NCBI GenBank assembly: GCA_003508005.1
Contig: DNUE01000013.1
Location: forward strand, 62,001-126,000
Source of the DNA: Desulfobulbaceae bacterium
GTDB taxonomy: Bacteria > Desulfobacterota > Desulfobulbia > Desulfobulbales > Desulfobulbaceae
Direction of reading: 5' to 3'
Length of the DNA stretch: 64,000 bases
Shown: piece by piece, positions 30,188 through 40,507 of the stretch
Position numbering within the stretch: the first letter of the stretch is position 1
Layout: each line of letters opens with the position of its first letter
Made by a program: the position numbers and the translations under genes
Notes under the pieces: generated by a model
The model's database searches: none
The model's input: the letters and a program-made list of their open reading frames with translations, nothing else
Told to the model about the DNA's origin: nothing

Positions 30188-30248
30188 AACTCAGAAAGGG
30201 ATCAACCCCATTGACCGGCAGGGGAGATAACCCGCGGAGTACATTCTA

Positions 30249-30776
30249 ATGCAAGTCACCAAACAGAAAAAAACAGCGGAATCCACGTTGCGCCGGTTCT
30301 GCAGCTTCCGGCTTTCCGGCCGGTTGTACGGCGTCGACATCCGGGACGTGAAGGAAATTAATACCGAGATAAATTATACCCCTATTTTCCACGCCATCAA
30401 AGAAATTAGAGGCTATATCAATATCCGGGGGCAGATCTATCTGCTTCTCGATCTGCGGGAAATATTCGGATTCCCCGGCAAGCAAATCGATGAATCGAAC
30501 CGGGTCGTGCTGTTCATGGCCGAGGTGGGTGACCTCTGCGGAATCCTCGTGGACAGCATCGAAGATGTGGTAACGGTTGACGAAAGTCTCATCGAAAACC
30601 GGCGAAAAAATGAGCGGGATGTCCCTGAAGGCATAGAGCGCAGGGCAGCGGATGTAGGAGAGGGTGTTTGCAAACTGGAGAACGAGCTGCTGATCCTCTT
30701 GGACGCCAGACGGCTGGTGCAGGCGGTGAGAATGATGCAGAGCCGGCAGAAGTTCAGTAACACAGAGAGCAGATGA
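30249..30776 (+). CDS. cheW: CheW coupling protein
   Basis: 175 residues linking receptors to CheA. The CheW fold is visible: FCSFRLSGRLYGVDIRDVKE, IRGYINIRGQIYLLLDLRE and GILVDSIEDVVTVDESLIEN. A slightly longer C-terminal tail than usual contains ENELLILLDARRLVQA. It lies 60 bases after cheA and overlaps cheB by four bases. Confidence 0.95.
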   Translation: MQVTKQKKTAESTLRRFCSFRLSGRLYGVDIRDVKEINTEINYTPIFHAIKEIRGYINIRGQIYLLLDLREIFGFPGKQIDESNRVVLFMAEVGDLCGILVDSIEDVVTVDESLIENRRKNERDVPEGIERRAADVGEGVCKLENELLILLDARRLVQAVRMMQSRQKFSNTESR

Positions 30777-31861
30777 AGATCAAGATTCTCATTGTCGACG
30801 ACTCGCGCATTTTCCGCAGTGCGGTGGAGGAAGTCCTCTCGCGGGAACCTGATATCGAGATTGCCGGTTCTGTCTGGAACGGAGTCAAGGCCCTGGAGTT
30901 CATCAAGACAACCCCGCCGCATCTCGTCACCCTGGACATTCAGATGCCGGACATGGACGGCCTTGAGACCCTCAAGGAAATCCAAAAAATCAATGCCGGC
31001 AGAAAACCCTCAGAGCAGATCGGGGTGATCATGCTCAGCTCCCATACCCAGAAGGGGGCTGACATCACTGTCCAGGCACTGGAAATGGGTGCCTTCGATT
31101 TTATCGCCAAGCCTGAGAGCCGGAACCTGAAAAGCAATATTTTCCAGCTCTGTCAACAACTCGTTATTAAAATCAGAAACTACGCTTCGATCCGCATTCC
31201 CGGCTTCACCGACAAAAAAGCAAAAGAGCCCAAGGCGGAGCCATGTATTGTTCCCCATCGTCCGATTCAGGGCAGCGCGGTCAAAGCCATCATGATCGGC
31301 GTTTCCACAGGCGGCCCGCAGGCCCTGGCGGAAATACTGCCGCCTCTTTGCTCGCAGGTGGAGGTGCCCATCTTTATTGTCCAGCACATGCCTCCCACCT
31401 TTACCCAGTCCCTGGCTAAGAGCCTCAACAGCAAATGCCGCTACGAAGTCGTGGAGGCGCGTGATAATGAATATGTGGAATACCGGCACGCCTATATTGC
31501 CCCAGGGGGACGTCATATGGTGCTGGAACAAAATCGCCAGAAAATCATGACGGTAATCAATGACCAGCCTCCCATTAAAGGTTGCAGGCCCTCCGTGGAT
31601 GTGCTCTTCCACTCCGGCGCGGCTGTCTATGGCTCGCAGGTTCTCGGGGTAATTCTCACTGGCATGGGCACGGATGGTACCGAGGGGGGCAAAGAACTGA
31701 AAAAATACGGGGCAACCATCTTTGCCCAGGACGAAGAATCCAGCGTGGTGTGGGGCATGCCCGGCAGCGCTAAAAACGCGGGTATTGTCGATGAGGTTCT
31801 GTCGCTGCGTGAGCTGCCTGGGGCCATCATTTCTCTGGTCAATATGAAGGTCCTGCCCTGA
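30773..31861 (+). CDS. cheB: CheB protein-glutamate methylesterase
   Basis: 362 residues: receiver (ILIVDDSRIF, LVTLDIQMPDMDG, IAKPES) followed by the methylesterase domain with nucleophile Ser in IGVSTGGPQAL, His in IVQHMPPTFT and Asp in GVILTGMGTDGTEGG. It resets receptor methylation after phosphorylation by CheA. The start overlaps cheW (ATGA). Paired with the cheR at 32680, it gives this cluster its own adaptation enzymes. Confidence 0.97.
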   Translation: MKIKILIVDDSRIFRSAVEEVLSREPDIEIAGSVWNGVKALEFIKTTPPHLVTLDIQMPDMDGLETLKEIQKINAGRKPSEQIGVIMLSSHTQKGADITVQALEMGAFDFIAKPESRNLKSNIFQLCQQLVIKIRNYASIRIPGFTDKKAKEPKAEPCIVPHRPIQGSAVKAIMIGVSTGGPQALAEILPPLCSQVEVPIFIVQHMPPTFTQSLAKSLNSKCRYEVVEARDNEYVEYRHAYIAPGGRHMVLEQNRQKIMTVINDQPPIKGCRPSVDVLFHSGAAVYGSQVLGVILTGMGTDGTEGGKELKKYGATIFAQDEESSVVWGMPGSAKNAGIVDEVLSLRELPGAIISLVNMKVLP

Positions 31862-31957
31862 CCTGCCGACTTTTATCAATCCTGGATGACTTCATTCTCC
31901 CAGGCGCCCCAGGAAATCGACAACCCTGCCTGAAAATGTCAAGCGCATGCCGCATCC

Positions 31958-31987
31958 TTGACAGAAGAGCTTTGTATACCCTATCAT
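31958..31987 (+). promoter_or_regulatory. Putative sigma-70 promoter for the small gene/PilZ unit
   Basis: TTGACA (31958-31963, perfect -35) and TATCAT (31982-31987, five of six) are separated by 18 bases. The small gene starts about 30 bases downstream, so the small-gene/PilZ/CheR part may be transcribed independently of the cheA-cheB part. Confidence 0.5.
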
Positions 31988-32016
31988 GATACAAAAGGAA
32001 AAAGGGGTTGATAAAG

Positions 32017-32259
32017 ATGGCATTTCAACCAGAGGAAGAATTCTTGATTTTGACTTATCCTCAAAAATCATTGCAGTTTCGCCGTTTCTTCAAATCTGAT
32101 CCGGGCAGGCAATGTACTCTCTGCGGCTTCATCAGAAATGCCGAAAAAAATATTCATTTTCTGCCTCTCGGTTACTCGTTTTTCGCCATCCAGCAGCTTC
32201 AATTGCATCAGAGCAACCATCGAGATTTGCTTGCCGACAAGCTAAGTGATACCCCATGA
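32017..32259 (+). CDS. Small protein of unknown function with a CxxC motif
   Basis: 80 residues, MAFQPEEEFLILTYPQK at the start and a single CTLC in the middle followed by GFIRNAEKNIHFLPLGYSFF. Not recognised. Evidence that it is real: a good promoter upstream (31958-31987), GGGG nine bases before the ATG, and an ATGA overlap with the PilZ gene. A TTG three codons earlier (32008) is the only other start. The CxxC may bind metal, though only one pair is present. Confidence 0.55.
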   Translation: MAFQPEEEFLILTYPQKSLQFRRFFKSDPGRQCTLCGFIRNAEKNIHFLPLGYSFFAIQQLQLHQSNHRDLLADKLSDTP

Positions 32260-32624
32260 GCGAAGAAACCAGGCGTTTCAGCCGCATTCCCTTCAAAGTG
32301 AAGTCTCAACTCCTCATTGACGATCAGGTTTATTTGACCCCTGAACTCAGCAATCTCAGCGTTGGTGGGTGCCTGCTGCCTCTATCCGGTACTTTCCCCC
32401 AAGGTACCCCCTGCCTGCTCAAAATTTTTCTCGAAGGCACGATTGAGGAGATGAGCATCCAGGTCGAGGGCGAGATAGTCCGCTCTACCCCGGACGGCAT
32501 TGCGCTCAAATTCCTGCGCATCGAACCTGAAAGCCTGTTCCATCTTCATAATATCATCCTCTACAATGCCCCTGATCCCGACATCATTGAACATGAAATT
32601 TCCAGGCATCCCGGTCTGAAATGA
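32256..32624 (+). CDS. PilZ-domain protein
   Basis: 122 residues forming one PilZ domain. The c-di-GMP-binding pattern is visible: RRFSRIPFKV supplies the RxxxR-type arginines, and NLSVGGCLLPL matches the (D/N)xSxxG motif. A stand-alone PilZ protein inside a chemosensory operon suggests that c-di-GMP modulates the output, as in pilus or swarming control. Binding is inferred, not shown. Overlaps the small gene by four bases. Confidence 0.9.
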   Translation: MSEETRRFSRIPFKVKSQLLIDDQVYLTPELSNLSVGGCLLPLSGTFPQGTPCLLKIFLEGTIEEMSIQVEGEIVRSTPDGIALKFLRIEPESLFHLHNIILYNAPDPDIIEHEISRHPGLK

Positions 32625-32679
32625 GCGCCAGGACCACTGTTCCTCCGACCAGTGATCTCTCGCCCCAGAGGCTCTCCAT

Positions 32680-33510
32680 ATGATCACCATCGATGAGTTC
32701 CGGCTTATCCGGGATTATGTGGAAAAGCACTGCGGCATCCACCTGTCCGACGACAAAACCTACCTGGTGGAGACCCGTCTGACCACCATGATGTTTGAAC
32801 AGGGATGCAATACCTTTGGCGATCTCTACAATCGGGCTGTTCTTGATAAAACCCATACCCTTCGCGACAAGATCATCGAAGCGATCACCACCAACGAAAC
32901 CTTCTGGTTTCGCGATATCCATCCTTTCAGCATCCTCACGGAACTTGTGCTCAAGCAGTATGCCGATGAGATAGCCGCCGGCAAGCGAAATAAGATCAGG
33001 TTCTGGTGCTGCGCCTGTTCCACGGGCCAGGAACCCTACTCTATTGCGATGACATTTCTCGAATTTATCCGGCATTATCCCCGGCTCAAACCCGAAAATA
33101 TTGAAATCCTGGCAACCGACATCTCCTCAACCGTCCTTTTTCTGGGCAAACTTGGCAGATACGACAACCTGGCCATCACCCGCGGTCTTGGCGAGGAATA
33201 CCGGGATCGCTACTTCGTTCAGAACAACAAAATCTGGACAATCAGCGATGAGGTCAAAAAGATGGTCAGGTTTCAGAAACTGAATCTCCAGGAAAGTTTC
33301 AATCACCTGGGCAAACAAGATATAATTTTTTGTCGTAATATATTAATATATTTTTCATTGGAGTTTAAACAGGACATCCTGAAGCGTATCGCTGCGCTCC
33401 TTCGTCCCGGCGGCTACCTGTTCCTTGGGGCCTCGGAGTCGATCATCATGTATACGCAGGAATATGAGATGCAGCGGCACGCCATGGGTCTGTACTACCA
33501 GGTCAAGTAA
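32680..33510 (+). CDS. cheR: CheR chemoreceptor methyltransferase
   Basis: 276-residue S-adenosylmethionine-dependent methyltransferase of receptor glutamates. CheR marks: TTNETFWFRD, FWCCACSTGQEPYSIAM (SAM-binding loop), ILATDISSTVL, and IIFCRNILIYF. The N-terminal helical subdomain (EFRLIRDYVEKHCGI) is complete. 55 bases after the PilZ gene in the same direction. Confidence 0.97.
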   Translation: MITIDEFRLIRDYVEKHCGIHLSDDKTYLVETRLTTMMFEQGCNTFGDLYNRAVLDKTHTLRDKIIEAITTNETFWFRDIHPFSILTELVLKQYADEIAAGKRNKIRFWCCACSTGQEPYSIAMTFLEFIRHYPRLKPENIEILATDISSTVLFLGKLGRYDNLAITRGLGEEYRDRYFVQNNKIWTISDEVKKMVRFQKLNLQESFNHLGKQDIIFCRNILIYFSLEFKQDILKRIAALLRPGGYLFLGASESIIMYTQEYEMQRHAMGLYYQVK

Positions 33511-33530
33511 ACTCAGAAGCGGGGGGAAGA

Positions 33531-33905
33531 ATGCGCATTCTATCGGTAGACGATTCTGCGGCAACACGACACTTTATCAAGAAGGCCATTGATGTATTGG
33601 GCTTTGAGTTTCTGGAGGCAGGCGATGGAAAGCAAGGGCTCCAAATCCTCCAGCGAGAGAACGGGAAGGTGGATCTTATCCTGCTTGACCGGCACATGCC
33701 GGAAATGGACGGGATGGAGATGCTTGAGGCACTGAAGGCCAACGAGAAATACAAAGATATCCCAGTAACCATGGTCACGGTTGAACTGGAACGCGATGAA
33801 ATCCATAAGGCTATAGACAGGGGCGCAAAAAATTATCTGATCAAGCCCTTTTCCCAGGAAAACCTGATCGGCAAAATCATGGAAAGCCTGGACATCAGCC
33901 TGTAA
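33531..33905 (+). CDS. cheY: CheY-like response regulator
   Basis: 124-residue receiver with ILSVDDSAATRHF, phospho-Asp in LILLDRHMPEMDG, Thr in VTMVTVE and Lys in LIKPFSQ. GGGGGAAGA precedes the ATG. It closes the plus-strand chemosensory cluster; the next gene is convergent. Probable motor or effector-binding output of this pathway. Confidence 0.95.
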   Translation: MRILSVDDSAATRHFIKKAIDVLGFEFLEAGDGKQGLQILQRENGKVDLILLDRHMPEMDGMEMLEALKANEKYKDIPVTMVTVELERDEIHKAIDRGAKNYLIKPFSQENLIGKIMESLDISL

Positions 33906-34046
33906 CCCGCGATTCGTTGAAAGGTGGCGGCAACGCTCCTATCCCGGAACCTGCATAAAAAATGGGGCGGTCATCCATAACCCATGCTCGAGTATTTTAC
34001 AGGCTGGGTGCGCCAGGTTCCCCCTGATTAAGCCTTCGGTGTCTGT

Positions 34047-34334
34047 TCAATAATTTGGTTTCTTCCTCACCTTGTCCAAAGCTGTGCGCACCGCCTGTTC
34101 AATCTCAGAGTTCCGAACTTTTTCATTAAACACAATGGTTCCCTCCTGGACATACCGAGGGGGCAGGCTGTTCAAGGCCAAGGCGTAAATATCCTGAATA
34201 TCCAAGGCTTGCGGATCCCAGTCGTCAATGGCGGCAAAGACCTTGTCCATGGCGATAACCACCCGCTTTTCATTCCGGTTCACGATCCGGCTCAGGTCAA
34301 GATTGTGCAACTTCTGTTCCGCTAAGGTCGTCAT
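34047..34334 (-). CDS. ComFB-family protein
   Basis: 95 residues with the ComFB core ALALNSLPPRYV. Members in cyanobacteria have been described as second-messenger receptors. The zinc cysteines found in many homologues before ALALN are missing here (the segment reads DIQDIY), so this is a Cys-less version. It is downstream of cheB in the minus-strand cluster, separated by about 170 bases with a possible promoter region, so it may be transcribed alone. Confidence 0.85.
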   Translation of the reverse strand: MTTLAEQKLHNLDLSRIVNRNEKRVVIAMDKVFAAIDDWDPQALDIQDIYALALNSLPPRYVQEGTIVFNEKVRNSEIEQAVRTALDKVRKKPNY

Positions 34335-34507
34335 GCTCTTTCCTCATAATTGCGCTTAACCAGGCATACGGTCAACGAAAAGGCCTGCCCCAAAAGCACG
34401 TTGACTTTCCTTCCGATACACACCTCTAATCCCCTGCTTCAGTTAGGAATGTGACACAATATCATAGTATTATTATTCATGATGCAGAGAGGAATTGCAA
34501 GGAGTAC

Positions 34508-36143
<1,636 letters not shown>

Positions 36144-36147
<4 letters not shown>

Positions 36148-37007
36148 TGTTTCCTGTATACCGTCGCCGCGACCTGTTTGAGGGGAAGGTTAAAGTTGTT
36201 GAGCGTCTCAGAATGACCTAAGAAGAGATAGCCGTCAGGTTCAAGATGATTGCACAACTGCAACATTACCTTGACCTGCGTATCATGGCTGAAATAAATA
36301 ATGACATTTCTGCAGAATATGATGTCCATCCGCTCCTGGATATTGTAGGGATAATCCTTCAGGTTGATCCATTGAGGTCGGACCTTGGCCCGCAGTTCCG
36401 GGACGATCCGCACGAGTCTTTTTTCAGGGTCTTTCGCGCGCAACATATATTTTTTCCGCATGGGAAAGGGAACCGGAGATATCCTGGCCTCATCATACAC
36501 CCCCTGCGCAACGTGCTGAAGCACCTCCGGGGAGATGTCCGTTGCCAGGATGGTAAAATCAGGGAGTTGGTGCGTTTCGGCAAAATCCGCAAGGACCATC
36601 GCCAGGGTATAGGGCTCCTCGCCGGTGGAACAGGCAGAACTCCATACGCGCAGCGGCCTCTGGAAACTGTATTTTTTTTCCCGGATTAGGACCGGCAGCA
36701 CTTGCTTCACCAACTGCTCGTAATGAGCGGGTTCTCTGAAGAAATCGGTCTTATTGGTGGTGACCTGATGGACGAATAATGGCATCTCGCTCCGTTGTCC
36801 CTCTTCGCTGAACAGATAGGAGTAATACTCCTCGTAGGTCTTCAGACCCAGGATGCGCAACCTTTTCATCAACCGGGCCTGCAACATGGTCTGCTTGTTG
36901 TGCCCCATCTTGATGCCAATAACTTCTTGAATATACTCACTGAACAGGTCAAATGTCGCCGTCTTCATGACGGGCGTTGCTGTCTTTGAACCGTTCTCCT
37001 GGTTCAT
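36144..37007 (-). CDS. cheR: CheR chemoreceptor methyltransferase (second cluster)
   Basis: 287 residues from the ATG at 37007. CheR motifs VTTNKTDFFREPAHY, VWSSACSTGEEPYTLAM, ILATDISPEVL and IIFCRNVIIYF are present, and the C-terminal YLFLGHSETL is typical. The start is not certain: no good ribosome binding site is seen for 37007, the TTG at 37070, or the ATG at 36968. Confidence 0.95.
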
Positions 37008-37370
37008 AGCGAGGAAGAAACTCGACAGGGGTGATTGATGCCAGTGAAGCGCAGGGAAATGTTCCAACAATACATTGACAAAAACAATCTCATAAGCTGT
37101 CGTTTTCCAGATGAGCCGTTCACTCTATTCATAGGGCCATCTCCAGAGTGAAGCGTCGTTCATCTGGAATGAAGAAGGAGGGTATCTTTTGCCATGATAC
37201 CCATGCCGGGATACATAGATTTCTGAGCCCTTCATCCTTTGCGCCTCTGGAGGAATGCGTCATGTCCCGGATTCAGTATGGTATGGCCCGGAAGGACAGG
37301 AAGGTTGACCGCGCGTGAAACTGTATAACGTCCTGGTCACGACAACGTATTCCTCTTCAGATGTTTGCGG
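37008..37370. other. Intergenic region between cheW and cheR of the minus-strand cluster
   Basis: About 360 bases without a gene. It contains a long imperfect inverted repeat at 37105-37169. The break suggests cheR-cheD-cheB have their own promoter or are regulated separately from cheA-cheW. Confidence 0.4.
37105..37169. repeat. Long imperfect inverted repeat
   Basis: TTCCAGATGA (37105-37114) pairs with TCATCTGGAA (37160-37169), and inside it TTCACTCT pairs with AGAGTGAA, giving an 18-base-pair stem with a small internal bulge and a loop of about 18 bases. It lies upstream of cheR on the minus strand. No T-run directly follows, so it is not an ordinary terminator. Confidence 0.5.
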
Positions 37371-37853
37371 TCATCCTTCAGACAGGGAGCCAGCATCCTT
37401 GGATGAAAATACGCGGTCAAGGTCAAGCAGGAGGATGAACTGATCATTGAATTTTCCAATACCTGAGACATACTCGGTACGCCAGCGCGCCCCCATCTGG
37501 GGAGACGAATTGATGTGCTCGCTGTCAATTTCAATGACATCGTGGACTGAATCGGTCAGTATTCCTACCAGAACCATTTCCCCCTCGTAATGTATCTCAA
37601 TGACCACAATCCTGGCATCGATGGTTGTAGCCGTTTTTGGCAGACCGAATTTAAGGCGCAGATCGAGGACAGGAATGACACTGCCCCTGAGGTTGATGAC
37701 CCCGCGCATATACTCAGGAGTCCTGGGCACCCTGGTAATGGGACAGAGGTCAAGGACCTCGCGCACCCTCGCCACTTCAAAGGCCAGGAGTTCCTGCTCT
37801 ATCCGGAATGTGAGATACAACACAGAATCAGCAGCCACTGCTTGAGTTGCCAT
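37371..37853 (-). CDS. cheW: CheW coupling protein (second cluster)
   Basis: 160 residues from the ATG at 37853, which has GGAGG nine bases upstream; a GTG six codons earlier is less likely. The fold is complete: LYLTFRIEQELLAFEVARV, YMRGVINLRGSVIPVLDLRL and GILTDSVHDVIEIDSEHINS. About 120 bases downstream of cheA and coupling that kinase to receptors. Confidence 0.95.
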   Translation of the reverse strand: MATQAVAADSVLYLTFRIEQELLAFEVARVREVLDLCPITRVPRTPEYMRGVINLRGSVIPVLDLRLKFGLPKTATTIDARIVVIEIHYEGEMVLVGILTDSVHDVIEIDSEHINSSPQMGARWRTEYVSGIGKFNDQFILLLDLDRVFSSKDAGSLSEG

Positions 37854-37972
37854 ATGATATTTCGCCTCCACGCCTTTTGATTTCCCGGGCCTGATCCGCG
37901 CCGGACTGATGCGCCTGTCCCCTCTCAGTTACCTTTATTTCAAGGGGGCCGCCTTCAGGGGAAATTTCTCTG

Positions 37973-40093
37973 TCATGCGGTCATTTCGACACGCCGCGGC
38001 ATCGCTCCCTGGGCCTTGTACTGGATATCGCTGCGTTCGGCCTTCACCAACTGGTTAACGTCAAGAATCAAGGCTACGGTCCCGTCCCCAAGAATGGTGG
38101 CGCCAGAGATTCCCTCCACGTTCCCTAACACCTTGCTCAGGGTTTTAATGACGGTCTGATGCTGGCCGATGACCTTATCGACGCTGAATCCTGTTCGTTT
38201 TCCCAGGGCATTGACCAGTACGACCTTTTCAATTGCCGGCGCGACCCCGCCAATGCCCAGAACATGCCGGAGACTGACATAGGGATGCACCTGGCCCCGG
38301 AAGGTCATCATCGACCGCTCCCTGGACTGTATCGATTCTTCCTTGGACAGTTCAACGCACTCATCTATCACCGCAAGGGGAATAACAAACAGGTCCTGAC
38401 CAACGCTGACCAAAAGACCGTCAATAATGGCCAGGGTCAAGGGCAGGCGCAGTGAGATAGTCGTGCCTATGCCCTTGCTGCTGGTAATGCCGATTGTTCC
38501 CCGCAGGCTGTCAATGGACCTCTTGACAACATCCATCCCCACGCCTCTCCCCGAAACGTCAGTCACCTCGGTTGAGGTTGTGAAGCCCGGGCGCAAAATC
38601 AAAGAATAACATTCATCCTCGCTCAATTCTTGATCAGCGGCGATGAGACCTTTTTCCACAGCCTTGGCTTTCAATATCTCCGGCGCAAGCCCGGCTCCGT
38701 CATCGCTGATAGAAATGACCACCGAAGCCCCGGCATGTTCGGCGGCAAGATGGATCGTCCCCTTGACAGGCTTGCCGAAGGAACTTCGCTCGGCGGGCTG
38801 CTCGATGCCATGGTCGATGGCGTTGCGGATGATGTGTACGAGGGGCTCGTTGAGCTGATCGATCACGGTCTTATCCAGTTCGGTTGCTGCACCATCGGTG
38901 ACGATCTGCACCTCCTTGCCGAGTTCGCCGGCAAGGTCATGCACCAGTCGCCGAAACCTGGAGAAAAGCGTGCCAATAGGCACCATCCGGATGGACATTG
39001 TATTGTCCCGCAACTCCTCGGTCAACCGCTCAACCGATTCGGCAATAAGCTGTAGTTCTGGATCATTGTCGCCGGAGGCCTTCTGGGAAAGCCGGGCCTG
39101 GACCGTGACCAGTTCACCGACAAGATCTACCAGGCTGTCCAGTTTTGCTGCATCAACACGGAGAGAGGACACCTGCATGTCGCGGTCCTTCTGCAGGACC
39201 TTGCGCACATGTTCCTGTTCCTTGAGGGCGGCATCAATTTTTTCACGACTGATGACTTTTGACTCCAGCAAGCGCTCGCCCAGAAACTTGTGTTTATTCA
39301 AAACATTGTTAAGGGCTTCCGGGGTCACGGCGCCTCTATCCAGGAGTATTTCCCCAAGTCGTTTGTAATCTTCGCTTTCTGCTCCGGAATCATGTTCAAA
39401 GATCTTTTCGATGGAAAGTTCGCAGTTGTCTTCAACAAAGATGAATACGTCGCGAATGGCATTCTCATCACAATTGGTGGTCAGGATGATTTCCCACGAT
39501 ACATAGCAGGCCTCGGGGTTGTATTCGGCCAGCGGAGGAATCTCATTGGTCCGGGCGACGATGGTGCATTCCCCCATGGCCTTCAGTTCCGAAAGAAGCA
39601 GCAGGGGGTTGGTTCCGGTGGTAAAAATATCGGTATTGGGCTTGAACAGGATGCGGTAGGTGATGCGCAATGTTGTTTCAACCGGCTCAGGCTCCTCGGA
39701 TTCCTCCTTGATTTCAGATTCATCGTTCCCAATCAGGTCCCTGAAGCCTGCTACAATAGCCCGGGCTTCCTTGTCAAGGCTCTGGGTTCCGCTGTCCAGC
39801 ATCTCCAGAATCTTGTCCCGGGCAGAAAGGGTCAGTCTGACCAGGCCGGAGGTTACAGGAAGGATGCCGTCGCGAACCATGTCCAGGACTGTCTCAATCT
39901 CGTGGGTGAAATCGGAGATTGCGTCAAATCCGAACATGGCGCCAGAACCCTTGATTGTATGCATGGCCCCGAATACCCGGTCGATCAGTGTCGCATCCTT
40001 AGGGTTTTCCTCGAGTTCCAAAAGCAGAGATTCAAGTTCCGCCAGGATATCATAGGACTCTTCCTTAAAGGCCTTTACATGCCTGTCTTCCAT
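37973..40093 (-). CDS. cheA: CheA kinase with an MshEN-like insert
   Basis: 706 residues from the ATG at 40093 (GGAG six bases upstream). Hpt with phospho-acceptor His45 in GAMHTIKGSGAMFG; a P2-like region (~145-235); then two adjacent repeats, RLGEILLDRGAVTPEALNNV and FLGERLLESKVISREKIDAA, that resemble the c-di-GMP-binding MshEN motif; dimerisation helices; HATPase with HIIRNAIDHGIE, SDDGAGL and GRGVGMDVV; CheW domain at the C-terminus. No receiver. Kinase of the minus-strand cluster. Confidence 0.95.
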   Translation of the reverse strand: MEDRHVKAFKEESYDILAELESLLLELEENPKDATLIDRVFGAMHTIKGSGAMFGFDAISDFTHEIETVLDMVRDGILPVTSGLVRLTLSARDKILEMLDSGTQSLDKEARAIVAGFRDLIGNDESEIKEESEEPEPVETTLRITYRILFKPNTDIFTTGTNPLLLLSELKAMGECTIVARTNEIPPLAEYNPEACYVSWEIILTTNCDENAIRDVFIFVEDNCELSIEKIFEHDSGAESEDYKRLGEILLDRGAVTPEALNNVLNKHKFLGERLLESKVISREKIDAALKEQEHVRKVLQKDRDMQVSSLRVDAAKLDSLVDLVGELVTVQARLSQKASGDNDPELQLIAESVERLTEELRDNTMSIRMVPIGTLFSRFRRLVHDLAGELGKEVQIVTDGAATELDKTVIDQLNEPLVHIIRNAIDHGIEQPAERSSFGKPVKGTIHLAAEHAGASVVISISDDGAGLAPEILKAKAVEKGLIAADQELSEDECYSLILRPGFTTSTEVTDVSGRGVGMDVVKRSIDSLRGTIGITSSKGIGTTISLRLPLTLAIIDGLLVSVGQDLFVIPLAVIDECVELSKEESIQSRERSMMTFRGQVHPYVSLRHVLGIGGVAPAIEKVVLVNALGKRTGFSVDKVIGQHQTVIKTLSKVLGNVEGISGATILGDGTVALILDVNQLVKAERSDIQYKAQGAMPRRVEMTA

Positions 40094-40141
40094 AATCATC
40101 TCCGTTTGAATGGAATATCATTGCCAACTACTCCAGCCCCA

Positions 40142-40507
40142 TCAGCCGAGCACCTTGCGAACCACTTGCAACAACTGATCAGGCTTGAAGGGCTTCACGA
40201 TCCACCCGGTGGCACCTGCCTCCTTGGCCGCCTGTTTCTTCTGCAACTGCGATTCGGTGGTCAGAAAGATTATTGGGATAAACCTATACATCTGGTTAGC
40301 CCGGAGCGAACTGGTCAATTCAATGCCGTTCATTTTGGGCATATTCAGGTCGGTGATGACCAGATCGGCCTTGAATTCGGTCAGTTTGTCCAGAGCGTCC
40401 TGCCCATCCTCGGCCTGCGCCACCTCGTAACCCGCCTCGCTCAGGGTAAAGGAGATCATCTCGCGCAGACTGGTGGAATCCTCAACGGTGATGATGCGTT
40501 TTGTCAT
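40142..40507 (-). CDS. cheY: CheY-like response regulator
   Basis: 121-residue receiver with TVEDSTSLREM, phospho-Asp in LVITDLNMPKMNG, Thr in FLTTES and Lys in IVKPFKPDQ. Start at 40507 has GGAGG nine bases upstream. It lies between the STAS gene, which it overlaps by four bases, and cheA, a frequent arrangement in this phylum. Confidence 0.95.
   Translation of the reverse strand: MTKRIITVEDSTSLREMISFTLSEAGYEVAQAEDGQDALDKLTEFKADLVITDLNMPKMNGIELTSSLRANQMYRFIPIIFLTTESQLQKKQAAKEAGATGWIVKPFKPDQLLQVVRKVLG

Noticed and set aside
33946..34021. GGAACCTG/CAGGTTCC inverted repeat between the convergent clusters as a terminator
   Set aside because: The loop is 60 bases and no T-run follows on either strand.
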